Source: Streptomyces clavifer
Lineage (GTDB): Bacteria; Actinomycetota; Actinomycetes; Streptomycetales; Streptomycetaceae
Length of the DNA: 64,000 nucleotides
Direction: 5' to 3'
Assembly (NCBI GenBank): GCA_014651175.1
Contig: BMWJ01000004.1
Coordinates: forward strand, 558,001-622,000
The notes under the pieces were generated by a model. That model was not told the DNA's origin, made no database searches, and saw only the letters and a program-made list of their open reading frames with translations. The first letter of the stretch is position 1. Each line of letters begins with the position of its first letter. A program made the position numbers and the translations under genes. Positions 17,503 to 26,934 of this stretch are shown piece by piece.

Positions 17503-17958
17503 ATGCCAACCGTTGAACTCCGCTTCAGCGCTCAGCCCGAACACGTCAGGACGGCCCGCCTCGTGGCAGCCGCCGTGGCACGCCGGGCCGGCGTCGACGA
17601 GGCGGTGCTCGACGAGGTCAGACTCGCCGTGGGCGAGGCGTGCAGCCGTGCCGTCGGTCTGCACCGCAGTCATGACATCACCGCTCCGGTCACGGTCGTG
17701 CTGACCGAGGAGGAGAAGGCGTTCTCCATCGAGGTCGGCGACGGAGTCCCCGGCCCCGGAAGCGATCCCTCGCTGTCGGGAGCGCCCCGCAGCGGAAGCG
17801 TGGCATCGGGTGGGCCGGACACCGAGGCGGACATCGAGGACGAGATGGGCCTCGCTGTCATCAGTGGGCTGGTCGACGACGTGGAAGTCCGGTCGGGTGT
17901 GGACGGCGGAGTCATCCGCATGACGTGGCCGACGGCCTCGGCGGTCGTTCTCCCCTGA
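17503..17958 (+). CDS. RsbW-like anti-sigma factor partner of BldG (ApgA-type)
   Basis: A 151-aa cytoplasmic HATPase-fold serine kinase/anti-sigma protein. Residues 1-75 contain the N-box helix (VDEAVLDEVRLAVGEACSRAV), where the usual Asn of N-box proteins is replaced by Ser-Arg (EACSRAV). Residues 110-150 carry EMGLAVISGLVDDVEV in the G2 region. A Gly/Ser-rich loop of about 35 residues replaces the ATP lid. Loss of the N-box Asn suggests altered Mg-ATP binding. In S. coelicolor this neighbour of bldG (ApgA) is reported to bind BldG. ATG 17503 follows GAGGGGGAT. Confidence 0.87.
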   Translation: MPTVELRFSAQPEHVRTARLVAAAVARRAGVDEAVLDEVRLAVGEACSRAVGLHRSHDITAPVTVVLTEEEKAFSIEVGDGVPGPGSDPSLSGAPRSGSVASGGPDTEADIEDEMGLAVISGLVDDVEVRSGVDGGVIRMTWPTASAVVLP

Positions 17959-18036
17959 GCTGTGCAGCCGTGCAGTAGTTCAGCTGTGCCGCCGTGCAGC
18001 AGTCAGCTATGCCGCCGTTCGGGCGGTATGCGGCCC

Positions 18037-18076
18037 AGGTCGGCCACGGACACGCCAGGTCGGCCACGGACACGCC
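18037..18076 (+). repeat. 20-bp perfect tandem duplication upstream of hppA
   Basis: Two adjacent identical 20-bp units beginning AGGTCGGCCACGG, between the anti-sigma gene and its terminator. The 362-bp gap 17959-18320 otherwise holds the terminator and the hppA promoter. Confidence 0.9.
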
Positions 18077-18096
18077 GGTACGTGTGATCATTTTTC

Positions 18097-18120
18097 GGCC
18101 CTGCTGAGCAGGGCCTTTTT
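18097..18120 (+). terminator. rho-independent terminator after the bldG operon
   Basis: An 8-bp perfect stem GGCCCTGC/GCAGGGCC with a TGA loop is followed by five Ts. It is a textbook intrinsic terminator and insulates hppA from bldG transcription. Confidence 0.9.
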
Positions 18121-18276
18121 CGTGTGCGCATGATCGATGGTCCAGTAATTCCTGCACGTGCCATGGCCCCGTCCCATTACTGCATTCGGGTGCAGTGCCG
18201 GTCTGGATCATTTGCTGCTGGGTGGGCGAAAGTCGATTTCATTGACCACCCACTGTTTTGATCAGGATTCGCTCCC

Positions 18277-18282
18277 TACAAT
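18277..18282 (+). promoter_or_regulatory. -10 box (TACAAT) of the hppA promoter
   Basis: TACAAT lies 38 bases before ATG 18321. A weak CTGTTT is about 18 bases upstream as a -35 candidate. A leader of about 32 bases would carry the strong AAGGAGGA ribosome binding site. Confidence 0.45.
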
Positions 18283-18320
18283 CCGTCCACGTCTTGAGCG
18301 CTGAGCGTCAAGGAGGACGT

Positions 18321-20744
18321 ATGGCGGAGTTCTTCAACACCCCACTCGCAGAACTGGCGCACGTTTCCGTACCTTCCGGCCGGCCCACCTCGCTCGCAGC
18401 CGCGGTTCTCACCGACGGCAACCGGCTGATCGTCGTCGTCATCGCAGTCGTGGCCGTGGCCGCGCTGGTCGTCGCCCAGTTGCTGGGACGCCAGGTCCTG
18501 GCGTCCGGAGAAGGCACCGAGCGCATGAAAGAGATCGCGGCGGCCGTCCAGGAAGGCGCGAACGCCTATCTGGCGCGACAGTTGCGCACCGTCGGCGTCT
18601 TCGCCGTCGTCGTGTTCTTCCTGCTACTGCTGCTCCCGGCCGACAACTGGTCTCAGCGTGCGGGGCGCTCGTTGTTCTTCCTGGTGGGTGCACTCTTTTC
18701 GGCAGCCACCGGATACATCGGTATGCGGCTCGCGGTGCGCAGTAATGTGCGTGTGGCTGCTGCTGCGCGTGAGGCGACTCCGGCAGTGGGTGAACCGGAA
18801 AAGGATCTCACCACTGTTTCGCATAAAGCGATGAAAATCGCTTTCCGTACGGGTGGCGTGGTCGGCATGATCACGGTCGGCCTCGGTCTGCTCGGCGCCT
18901 CGTGCGTCGTCCTCGTCTACGCCGCCGACGCGCCCAAGGTGCTGGAGGGCTTCGGGCTCGGTGCCGCACTGATCGCCATGTTCATGAGGGTCGGTGGCGG
19001 CATCTTCACCAAGGCCGCCGATGTGGGCGCGGATCTCGTGGGAAAGGTGGAGCAGGGCATCCCGGAGGACGACCCGCGCAACGCCGCCACCATCGCCGAC
19101 AACGTGGGAGACAACGTCGGCGACTGCGCGGGCATGGCGGCCGATCTCTTCGAGTCCTACGCCGTGACGCTGGTCGCCGCGCTCATCCTGGGCAAGGCCG
19201 CTTTCGGCGACTCGGGGCTGGCCTTCCCGCTGATCGTTCCGGCGATCGGTGTGGTCACCGCGATGATCGGGATCTTCGCGGTCGCCCCGCGCCGGGCCGA
19301 CCGGAGCGGGATGACGGCCATCAACCGCGGCTTCTTCGTGTCGGCCGTGATCTCGCTCGTCCTGGTGGCAGTGGCCGTCTTCGTCTACCTGCCCTCCTCG
19401 TACGCCGAGCTGGACGGGGTCACCGACAGCGCCATCACCTCGCACGGAGGTGACCCGCGCGTCTTCGCCCTGGTCGCGGTGGCCATCGGCATCGTGCTCG
19501 CCGCCCTGATCCAGCAGCTCACCGGCTACTTCACCGAGACCACCCGGCGCCCCGTCCGGGACATCGGGAAGTCCTCGCTGACCGGCCCTGCGACGGTGGT
19601 CCTCGCCGGTGTCTCCATCGGCCTGGAATCGGCCGTCTACACCGCGCTCCTGATCGGTCTCGGCGTCTACGGGGCGTTCCTGCTCGGCGGGACGTCGATC
19701 ATGCTGGCACTCTTCGCGGTGGCCCTGGCCGGGACCGGGCTCCTCACCACCGTGGGGGTCATCGTCGCGATGGACACCTTCGGCCCCGTCTCCGACAACG
19801 CCCAGGGCATCGCCGAGATGTCGGGCGACGTCACGGGCGCCGGGGCGCAGGTCCTCACCGACCTGGACGCCGTCGGCAACACCACCAAGGCCATCACCAA
19901 GGGCATCGCGATCGCCACCGCCGTCCTGGCCGCTGCTGCGCTCTTCGGCTCGTACCGGGACGCCATCGCCACGGCTGTCGACGACGTGGGGGCCGGTGCC
20001 GGGGAGCTGGGGCTGAGTCTGGACATCTCCCAGCCGAACAACCTCGTCGGCCTGATCCTGGGCGCCGCCGTGGTGTTCCTCTTCTCCGGCCTGGCCATCA
20101 ACGCGGTCTCCCGTTCCGCGGGGGCCGTGGTTCACGAGGTGCGGCGGCAGTTCCGCGAGCACCCCGGGATCATGGACTACACGGAGAAGCCGGAGTACGG
20201 CCGCGTCGTCGACATCTGCACCAAGGACGCCTTGCGTGAACTGGCCACGCCGGGGCTGCTCGCGGTGCTCGCGCCGATCGCCGTCGGGTTCAGCCTGGGG
20301 GTCGGGGCTCTCGGCTCCTACCTCGCGGGCGCGATCGCCACGGGCACCCTCATGGCCGTCTTCCTCGCCAACTCCGGTGGTGCGTGGGACAACGCCAAGA
20401 AGCTCGTCGAGGACGGTCATCACGGCGGCAAGGGCAGCGAGGCCCATGCCGCGACCGTCATCGGGGACACGGTCGGCGATCCTTTCAAGGACACCGCCGG
20501 CCCGGCCATCAACCCGCTTCTCAAGGTGATGAATCTCGTGGCGCTGCTCATCGCCCCCGCGGTCGTGCAGTTCAGCTACGGGGACGACGCGAGCGCGGGG
20601 GTGCGGGCCGTGGTGGCCGTGTTCGCCCTCGGCGTCATCATCGGCGCGGTCCGCGTGTCCAAGCGGCGGGGAATCGCCATGGGTGACGAGGGCGGACCGG
20701 GCGGCGGAGGCGCCAAGTCGGCTGATCCGGCCGCCATGTCATGA
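18321..20744 (+). CDS. hppA: membrane-bound K+-independent proton-pumping pyrophosphatase
   Basis: An 807-aa integral membrane protein with about 16 helices that couples hydrolysis of pyrophosphate to proton translocation. Active-site blocks are present: GGGIFTKAADVGADLVGKVE, DDPRNAATIADNVGDNVGDCAGMAADLFESY and GKGSEAHAATVIGDTVGDPFKDTAGPA. Lys523 in GNTTKA is the residue that marks K+-independent H+-PPases; K+-dependent ones have Ala. Length fits the family. ATG 18321 has a perfect AGGAGG. A soluble pyrophosphatase is also encoded in this window (60848-61342). A hairpin follows the gene. Confidence 0.97.
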   Translation: MAEFFNTPLAELAHVSVPSGRPTSLAAAVLTDGNRLIVVVIAVVAVAALVVAQLLGRQVLASGEGTERMKEIAAAVQEGANAYLARQLRTVGVFAVVVFFLLLLLPADNWSQRAGRSLFFLVGALFSAATGYIGMRLAVRSNVRVAAAAREATPAVGEPEKDLTTVSHKAMKIAFRTGGVVGMITVGLGLLGASCVVLVYAADAPKVLEGFGLGAALIAMFMRVGGGIFTKAADVGADLVGKVEQGIPEDDPRNAATIADNVGDNVGDCAGMAADLFESYAVTLVAALILGKAAFGDSGLAFPLIVPAIGVVTAMIGIFAVAPRRADRSGMTAINRGFFVSAVISLVLVAVAVFVYLPSSYAELDGVTDSAITSHGGDPRVFALVAVAIGIVLAALIQQLTGYFTETTRRPVRDIGKSSLTGPATVVLAGVSIGLESAVYTALLIGLGVYGAFLLGGTSIMLALFAVALAGTGLLTTVGVIVAMDTFGPVSDNAQGIAEMSGDVTGAGAQVLTDLDAVGNTTKAITKGIAIATAVLAAAALFGSYRDAIATAVDDVGAGAGELGLSLDISQPNNLVGLILGAAVVFLFSGLAINAVSRSAGAVVHEVRRQFREHPGIMDYTEKPEYGRVVDICTKDALRELATPGLLAVLAPIAVGFSLGVGALGSYLAGAIATGTLMAVFLANSGGAWDNAKKLVEDGHHGGKGSEAHAATVIGDTVGDPFKDTAGPAINPLLKVMNLVALLIAPAVVQFSYGDDASAGVRAVVAVFALGVIIGAVRVSKRRGIAMGDEGGPGGGGAKSADPAAMS

Positions 20745-20796
20745 GGCGTCCGGCGGCAGGTGGTCCCATGATGTGAGTAACGCCTGATCAGCGGGT

Positions 20797-20830
20797 GGGC
20801 GGACCGGACGTCCTGATGTCCTGTCCGCCC
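20797..20830 (+). terminator. interrupted hairpin terminator after hppA
   Basis: An 8-bp outer stem GGGCGGAC/GTCCGCCC plus a 4-bp inner stem GGAC/GTCC separated by a single C-T mismatch, 52 bases after the hppA stop. No T-run follows. Confidence 0.6.
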
Positions 20831-21023
20831 GTTCCCGGCCCATCGGCCTCACGCGCGCGGGGCCGTTCGCACGTGCGTCCGAGTCTGTGGGTGAGTTGTA
20901 TCTCCCTCATTTCCCTTGATGCAAATGGCTGCAAAAGCACGCACATCGGATACCTGGCGCCTGAATGTCGCCCACTTGGCGTGTAAGTTCCGGGGCCGAG
21001 AGCCTTGGAAGGGACCCAATCCG

Positions 21024-21659
21024 GTGAACAAGAAGCTTGCAGCCGCACTGTCCGGCGGTGCGGTACTCGTACTGACGCTGTCGGGCTGCAGCGACGACAG
21101 CGACAACAAGGTGAACGACTGGGCGAAGAAGGTCTGCGACCAGGTCCAGCCGCAACTGCAGAAGATCGCGAACGCGAACGCCTCGATCCAGCAGCAGACG
21201 GCCGACAACAGCAAGCCCGCCGACGTCCAGCAGACCGACTCGGCTGCCTTCCAGCAGATCTCGCAGGCCTACAAGGCGCTGGGCGCTGCCGTGGACTCGG
21301 CCGGCCCGCCGCCCGTGGACGACGGCGAGACCACACAGAAGGAAGCGGTGAAGGAGCTCAACGCCTCCTCCGTGGCGTACGCGGATCTGAAGACCAAGGT
21401 CGACGCGCTCGACACGAAGGACCAGGCGAAATTCGCCGACGGGCTCAAGGGGATCGCCGACGAGCTGAACAAGATCAGCACCAGCGGCGACCAGGCTCTG
21501 AAGAAGCTGCAGTCCGGTGAGGTCGGTTCGGCCATGGCGAAGCAGAAGGGCTGCCAGAAGCCGACAGCCTCCGCCCCGCCCGCGGCCGCCCCGTCCGCTC
21601 CGGAAGCGACGCCGTCGAAGTCCGCGTCACCGTCGGCCTCGGCGAGCGAGAAGGCATAA
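21024..21659 (+). CDS. small secreted lipoprotein of unknown function
   Basis: A 211-aa lipoprotein. The signal peptide VNKKLAAALSGGAVLVLTLSGC has lipobox LSGC. It is followed by a mostly helical, acidic domain (residues 30-185; KVNDWAKKVCDQVQPQLQKI, KKLQSGEVGSAMAKQKGC) and a Pro/Ala/Ser-rich tail. Two cysteines in the mature helical part may form a disulfide. Function is not recognisable; homologues appear to be conserved beside hppA in Streptomyces (recollection). GTG 21024 is chosen because it gives a proper signal peptide and has GGAAGGGAC upstream; the longer upstream reading has no support. Confidence 0.8.
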   Translation: MNKKLAAALSGGAVLVLTLSGCSDDSDNKVNDWAKKVCDQVQPQLQKIANANASIQQQTADNSKPADVQQTDSAAFQQISQAYKALGAAVDSAGPPPVDDGETTQKEAVKELNASSVAYADLKTKVDALDTKDQAKFADGLKGIADELNKISTSGDQALKKLQSGEVGSAMAKQKGCQKPTASAPPAAAPSAPEATPSKSASPSASASEKA

Positions 21660-21742
21660 CCGCAGCGCGTGCACAGCGGTCCGGTCGCCCCCGTGGGTGC
21701 CGGGCCGCTGCCGTTGTCGGCGGGAGCGGACACAATGGGCGG

Positions 21743-23266
21743 GTGAGTACGACCAGCCTTCCCGCAGCCGCCCGCACGTCCCTCCTCCGCGAAGCACTGA
21801 TCGCGGCCGCCTTCACCGCCGACGGGCTCCTCGACCGGCTCGGCGCGGCCGCGCACGCCGCGCTCGCCCGCAGCGAGACCGTCCCGGCACTCCGGGCCAC
21901 ACGAGGGGACACGCCGCTCGACACGCTGGTGCGGCTGTTCCTCCTCCAACGCTCCGTCCCGGCCGCCACCGCTGCCCGCGCCCTCCCGCTGGAGGAGTGC
22001 GTGGAGGACGGCTGGGTGGTCCGTGAGGGTGACCTGGTCAGAGCGAGCGTCGACGTCCGGCCGTACGGCGGGCCCGAGGGCGAGGACTGGTTCATCGTCT
22101 CCGACCTGGGGTGCGCGGTCGGCGGGGCGGGCGGGATCGGCTCGCACGAGGAAGGAGTCGTCCTCGGCATCGGTGGGGCGTCCACCACGCTCGCCGGAAT
22201 CACCGTGCGCAGGCCGGTGGCCTCCGCTCTCGACCTCGGTACGGGCTCGGGCATCCAGGCCCTGCACGCCGCCCAGCACGCTACCCGGGTCACGGCCACG
22301 GACGTCAACCCGCGTGCCCTCGCATTCACCCGGCTCACCCTCGCTCTGTCCGGCGCGGCTCCGGCCGATCTGCGGGAGGGCTCTCTCTTCGAGCCGGTCG
22401 ACGCGGAGACGTACGACCTCATCGTCTCCAACCCGCCCTTCGTCATCTCCCCCGGAGCCCGGCTGACGTACCGCGACGGAGGCATGGGTGGCGACGAACT
22501 GTGCCAGACCCTGGTGCGGCAGGCGGGCGACCGGCTGAACGAGGGGGGTTACGCGCAGTTCCTCGCCAACTGGCAGCACGTGGAGGGCGAGGAGTGGCAG
22601 GACCGGGTGCGTTCCTGGGTGCCGCACGGCTGTGACGCCTGGATCGTGCAGCGCGAGGTGCAGGACGTCACGCAGTACGCCGAGTTGTGGCTGCGCGACA
22701 GCGGCGACCACCGCACGGATCCGGCCGCGTACGCCGAGCGGTACGAGGCCTGGCTGGACGAGTTCGAGGCACGCAGCACCAAGGCCGTCGGCTTCGGCTG
22801 GATCGCGCTCAGGAAGTCCGCAGCGGCCGCTGCGGGGAACCCCTCGGTCGTTGCCGAGGAGTGGCCGCACCCGGTGGAGCAGCCCCTCGGTCCGGCCGTC
22901 GAGGCCCATTTCATGCGGCAGGACTATCTGCGCCGGCACGATGACGCGGCGCTGCTGGCCGCGCACTTCAGCCTGGCCGAGGAGGTCGTGCAGGAACAGG
23001 TGGGCCTGCCCGGTGCCGAGGATCCCGAGCATGTGGTGCTGCGTCAGAACCGCGGGATGCGGCGGGCGACCAAGGTCGATGCGGTCGCCGCGGGTTTCGC
23101 TGGTGTGTGCGACGGATCCCTGCCCGCGGGCCGGATCCTCGACGCCATCGCCCAGCTGATGTCCGAGGACTCCGTACTGCTGCGCGACCGCACCCCGCAG
23201 GCGATCCGGCTGCTGGTGGAGGAAGGCTTCCTGGAGCCGGTGCGGGGCGGCGCGCAGGCACGCTGA
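21743..23266 (+). CDS. SAM-dependent N-methyltransferase (HemK/RlmG-like fold)
   Basis: A 507-aa cytoplasmic protein. An N-terminal helical/winged region (1-120) precedes a Rossmann methyltransferase core with motif I ALDLGTGSGIQAL, motif II VTATDVNPRALAF and motif IV VSNPPF. NPPF-type motifs methylate exocyclic or side-chain nitrogen in DNA, RNA or protein. The C-terminal 150 residues are an actinobacterial extension. Target is unknown. GTG 21743 lies six bases after a CACAAT -10-like box (spacer GGGCGG) and has no true ribosome binding site, so a leaderless mRNA is likely. Confidence 0.85.
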   Translation: MSTTSLPAAARTSLLREALIAAAFTADGLLDRLGAAAHAALARSETVPALRATRGDTPLDTLVRLFLLQRSVPAATAARALPLEECVEDGWVVREGDLVRASVDVRPYGGPEGEDWFIVSDLGCAVGGAGGIGSHEEGVVLGIGGASTTLAGITVRRPVASALDLGTGSGIQALHAAQHATRVTATDVNPRALAFTRLTLALSGAAPADLREGSLFEPVDAETYDLIVSNPPFVISPGARLTYRDGGMGGDELCQTLVRQAGDRLNEGGYAQFLANWQHVEGEEWQDRVRSWVPHGCDAWIVQREVQDVTQYAELWLRDSGDHRTDPAAYAERYEAWLDEFEARSTKAVGFGWIALRKSAAAAAGNPSVVAEEWPHPVEQPLGPAVEAHFMRQDYLRRHDDAALLAAHFSLAEEVVQEQVGLPGAEDPEHVVLRQNRGMRRATKVDAVAAGFAGVCDGSLPAGRILDAIAQLMSEDSVLLRDRTPQAIRLLVEEGFLEPVRGGAQAR

Positions 23267-23625
23267 CCCCGTCACGGGAGGTGCGAGGCGGAGGGCGCCG
23301 TGCGGGGCCGCGCGCCTTCGCGTCCCGTGCCCCCGTGCCGTCCCGTCGCCGTGCTCCGTTTCCTGGGCGCACGGGCTGCACTTCCCCTTCTCGGCAGCCG
23401 TCTGATCAGCGCTCTCCTACGCACTGTGACCCGGCCCCCGACCTCCCCGCGGATTCCGCTCGAGGCCGTTCCCGGGACGGCTGCGCGGAGTTCACCCGGG
23501 GTTCGTGCCGGGGTCGCCCCGGCGTGGCAGCCTCCCCTCTGCTGAGCGGTACGGACCGCACGGGCTGTCCGTGCGGACGGGCAGCGCCGGCAGCAGCCGT
23601 CGCGCAGAGGTTGAGGGGTACGGAC
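23267..23625. other. 359-bp intergenic region with a small hairpin
   Basis: No coding sequence with good start and composition is seen. An 8-bp inverted repeat (CCGCACGG-N5-CCGTGCGG, 23556-23576) lies 50 bases before the small membrane protein gene. Promoters are not obvious. Confidence 0.5.
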
Positions 23626-23823
23626 ATGGAGAGCGTCACCGCGGTCTTCGCCGGCACGGCATTCGCACTGTTCGGTGTCGCTCTCCTCATCTGGACGGGG
23701 GCGCGCACCATCCTGCGTGCGCCCGTCGCCCATGGTGTGAGCCCCGTCGCCTCCACTGCTCTCGCCACGCTCTTCGGCGTACTCTTCGTCGTCCTCGGCG
23801 TGTGGTGTTTCACCCGCGTCTGA
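23626..23823 (+). CDS. small two-helix membrane protein
   Basis: A 65-aa protein made almost entirely of two hydrophobic helices (VFAGTAFALFGVALLIWTG and ALATLFGVLFVVLGVWCF) joined by a short loop. GAGGGG lies 9 bases before ATG 23626, which decides the start inside a longer open frame. Function is not recognisable. It lies upstream of topA but about 270 bases away. Confidence 0.65.
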   Translation: MESVTAVFAGTAFALFGVALLIWTGARTILRAPVAHGVSPVASTALATLFGVLFVVLGVWCFTRV

Positions 23824-24091
23824 TCCTCTTCGGCGGCAGGGCCGGCAGACGTCCCGCGGGCATCCCGGCGGTGGCCCGAAACCCGCAGCCGACAGCGCTG
23901 CGAAGCGCGGACCGGGCGGTCCGGGCGGCAGGAGTGGCGGAAGTCGGGTTACCGTTCGAGTGGCCGTTGCGGGCTTTTGCCGTTTGACACGGGGGCGGGT
24001 TGTACCGTCACACTCCGCAGCGACAGCACCGCGGGCAGCGTCACTGCGCTGCCCGGATGCCCACGAGTGCCGACCGGAGAGAAGAGCGAAG

Positions 24092-26929
24092 TTGTCCCCG
24101 ACCAGCGAGACCGCAGGCCGCCGACTCGTCATTGTCGAGTCGCCTGCCAAGGCGAAGACGATCAAGGGCTACCTCGGCCCCGGATACGTCGTCGAGGCGA
24201 GCGTCGGGCACATCCGCGACCTGCCGAGCGGCGCCGCCGAGGTGCCGGACGAGTACACCGGTGAGGTCCGCCGCCTCGGCGTGGACGTCGAGAACGACTT
24301 CCAGCCGATCTATGTCGTAAATGCCGATAAGAAAGCCCAGGTCAGGAAGCTCAAGCAGCTTCTTGCCGAATCCGACGAACTCTTCCTCGCCACCGATGAG
24401 GACCGCGAGGGCGAAGCCATCGCGTGGCACCTGCAGGAAGTTCTCAAGCCCAAGGTCCCGGTCCACCGGATGGTCTTCCACGAGATCACCAAGGACGCGA
24501 TCAGGGCCGCCGTCGCCAATCCGCGCGAGCTCAACCAGCGGATGGTCGACGCCCAGGAAACCCGGCGCATCCTCGACCGCCTCTACGGCTACGAGGTCTC
24601 GCCGGTCCTGTGGAAGAAGGTCATGCCGAAGCTCTCCGCGGGCCGAGTGCAGTCCGTCGCCACCCGCCTCGTCGTCGAGCGGGAGCGCGAGCGCATCGCC
24701 TTCCGCTCCGCCGAGTACTGGGACCTGACGGGCACCTTCGCCACCGGTCGGGCCGGCGACGCCTCCGACCCCTCGACGCTCACCGCCCGCCTCAGCGCGG
24801 TCGACGGGCGCCGGATCGCCCAGGGTCGCGACTTCGGCCCCGACGGGCAGCTCAAGCAGGGCTCCGCGCAGACGCTGCACCTGGACGAGGCGAACGCCCG
24901 CGCCCTGGCCGCGGCGCTCGCCGACGCCACGTTCGCGGTCCGCTCGGTCGAGTCGAAGCCGTACCGCCGCTCGCCGTACGCGCCCTTCCGCACCACGACC
25001 CTCCAGCAGGAGGCGAGCCGGAAGCTGGGCTTCGGGGCCAAGGCGACGATGCAGGTGGCGCAGAAGCTGTACGAGAACGGCTTCATCACCTACATGCGTA
25101 CGGACTCCACGACCCTCTCGGACACCGCGATCTCCGCGGCCCGGGCGCAGGTCACGCAGCTGTACGGGGCGAACTACCTGCCCGACAAGCCCCGCACCTA
25201 CGCGGGCAAGGTCAAGAACGCGCAGGAGGCGCACGAGGCGATCCGTCCCTCGGGCGACAGCTTCCGCACGCCCGCGCAGACGGGTCTCACCGGCGACCAG
25301 TTCCGGCTGTACGAGCTCATCTGGAAGCGCACCGTCGCCTCCCAGATGAAGGACGCCACCGGTAACTCCGTCACCGTGAAGATCGGTGGCCGTGCGAGTG
25401 ACGGCCGGGACGCCGAATTCTCCGCGTCCGGCAAGACGATCACCTTCCACGGCTTCATGAAGGCGTACGTCGAGGGCGCGGACGACCCGAACGCCGAGCT
25501 CGACGACCGTGAGCGCCGGCTGCCGCAGGTCGCCGAGGGCGACGCCCTGACGGCGGACGAGGTCTCGGTCGACGGACACGCCACGAAGCCGCCGGCCCGC
25601 TACACCGAGGCCTCGCTGGTCAAGGAGCTCGAAGAGCGTGAGATCGGCCGTCCGTCGACGTACGCCTCGATCATCGGGACCATCCTGGACCGCGGCTACG
25701 TGTTCAAGAAGGGCACGGCCCTGGTGCCGTCGTTCCTCTCGTTCGCCGTGGTCAACCTGCTGGAGAAGCACTTCGGCCGGCTCGTCGACTACGACTTCAC
25801 CGCCCGCATGGAGGACGACCTCGACCGCATCGCGCGGGGCGAGGCCCAGTCCGTGCCCTGGCTGCGGCGCTTCTACTTCGGCGCCGGCGACGACACGATC
25901 GGTGCCGGGAAGGCATCCGACGCGGGCAACGGCGACGGGGACCACCTCGGCGGTCTGAAGGAGCTCGTCACCGACCTCGGGGCGATCGACGCCCGGGAGA
26001 TCTCCTCCTTCCCGGTCGGCAACGACATCAAGCTGCGGGTCGGCCGCTACGGCCCGTACATCGAGCGGGGCGAGAAGGACTCCGAGGGCCACCAGCGCGC
26101 GGACGTGCCGGAGGACCTGGCGCCCGACGAGCTGTCCGTGGAGTACGCGGAGGAGCTGCTGGCCAAGCCGAGCGGTGACTTCGAGCTCGGTGCCGACCCG
26201 GTCACCGGACACCAGATCATCGCGAAGGACGGGCGCTACGGCCCGTACGTCACCGAGGTGCTGCCCGAGGGCACGCCGAAGACGGGCAAGAACGCGGTGA
26301 AACCGCGGACCGCGTCCCTCTTCAAGTCCATGTCGCCGGACACGGTGACACTGGCCGACGCGCTCAAGCTGATGTCACTGCCGAGGGTCGTCGGCGTGGA
26401 CGCCGAGGGCGTCGAGATCACCGCGCAGAACGGCCGCTACGGTCCGTACCTCAAGAAGGGCACGGACTCGCGCTCCCTCACGTCCGAGGACCAGCTCTTC
26501 GACATCACACTCGACGAGGCCCTCGCGATCTACGCCCAGCCCAAGCAGCGCGGGCGGGCCGCGGCCAAGCCGCCGCTGAAGGAACTGGGTACGGACCCGG
26601 TGAGCGGCGCCCCGGTCGTGGTGAAGGACGGACGCTTCGGCGCGTACGTCACCGACGGCGAGACCAACGCGACGCTGCGTACCGACGACAGCGTCGAGGA
26701 CATCACACCGGAGCGCGGCTTCGAGCTGCTCGCCGAGAAGCGGGCCAAGGGGCCCGCGAAGAAGAAGACGGCGAAGAAGGCTCCGGCCAAGAAGGCGCCC
26801 GCGAAGAAGGCGACTGCGGCGAAGAAGACGGCCGCCAAGACGACGGCTGCCAAGAAGACCGCTGCCAAGAAGACGACGGCCAAGAAGGCTCCGGCCAAGA
26901 AGGCCTCCGCTTCGTCGTCGGACGACTGA
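24092..26929 (+). CDS. topA: DNA topoisomerase I
   Basis: A 945-aa type IA topoisomerase that relaxes negative supercoils. The Toprim domain (RRLVIVESPAKAKTIKGYLG, LATDEDREGEAIAWHL) is followed by the core with the catalytic Tyr in FITYMRTDSTTLS. Glycine-rich C-terminal repeats (GRYGPY, three or more copies, residues about 650-860) replace zinc ribbons. An about 60-residue Lys/Ala tail (KKTAKKAPAKKAPAKK type) is characteristic of actinobacterial TopA and aids processive DNA binding. TTG 24092 is chosen because GGAGAGAAGAG precedes it and MSPTSETAGRRLVIVES matches remembered homologues; the longer upstream frame is not protein-like. Confidence 0.97.
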   Translation: MSPTSETAGRRLVIVESPAKAKTIKGYLGPGYVVEASVGHIRDLPSGAAEVPDEYTGEVRRLGVDVENDFQPIYVVNADKKAQVRKLKQLLAESDELFLATDEDREGEAIAWHLQEVLKPKVPVHRMVFHEITKDAIRAAVANPRELNQRMVDAQETRRILDRLYGYEVSPVLWKKVMPKLSAGRVQSVATRLVVERERERIAFRSAEYWDLTGTFATGRAGDASDPSTLTARLSAVDGRRIAQGRDFGPDGQLKQGSAQTLHLDEANARALAAALADATFAVRSVESKPYRRSPYAPFRTTTLQQEASRKLGFGAKATMQVAQKLYENGFITYMRTDSTTLSDTAISAARAQVTQLYGANYLPDKPRTYAGKVKNAQEAHEAIRPSGDSFRTPAQTGLTGDQFRLYELIWKRTVASQMKDATGNSVTVKIGGRASDGRDAEFSASGKTITFHGFMKAYVEGADDPNAELDDRERRLPQVAEGDALTADEVSVDGHATKPPARYTEASLVKELEEREIGRPSTYASIIGTILDRGYVFKKGTALVPSFLSFAVVNLLEKHFGRLVDYDFTARMEDDLDRIARGEAQSVPWLRRFYFGAGDDTIGAGKASDAGNGDGDHLGGLKELVTDLGAIDAREISSFPVGNDIKLRVGRYGPYIERGEKDSEGHQRADVPEDLAPDELSVEYAEELLAKPSGDFELGADPVTGHQIIAKDGRYGPYVTEVLPEGTPKTGKNAVKPRTASLFKSMSPDTVTLADALKLMSLPRVVGVDAEGVEITAQNGRYGPYLKKGTDSRSLTSEDQLFDITLDEALAIYAQPKQRGRAAAKPPLKELGTDPVSGAPVVVKDGRFGAYVTDGETNATLRTDDSVEDITPERGFELLAEKRAKGPAKKKTAKKAPAKKAPAKKATAAKKTAAKTTAAKKTAAKKTTAKKAPAKKASASSSDD

Positions 26930-26934
26930 CCTCG

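Noticed and set aside
18250..18320. hppA leader considered as a riboswitch
   Set aside because: The predicted leader is only about 30 bases long and shows no conserved aptamer elements.
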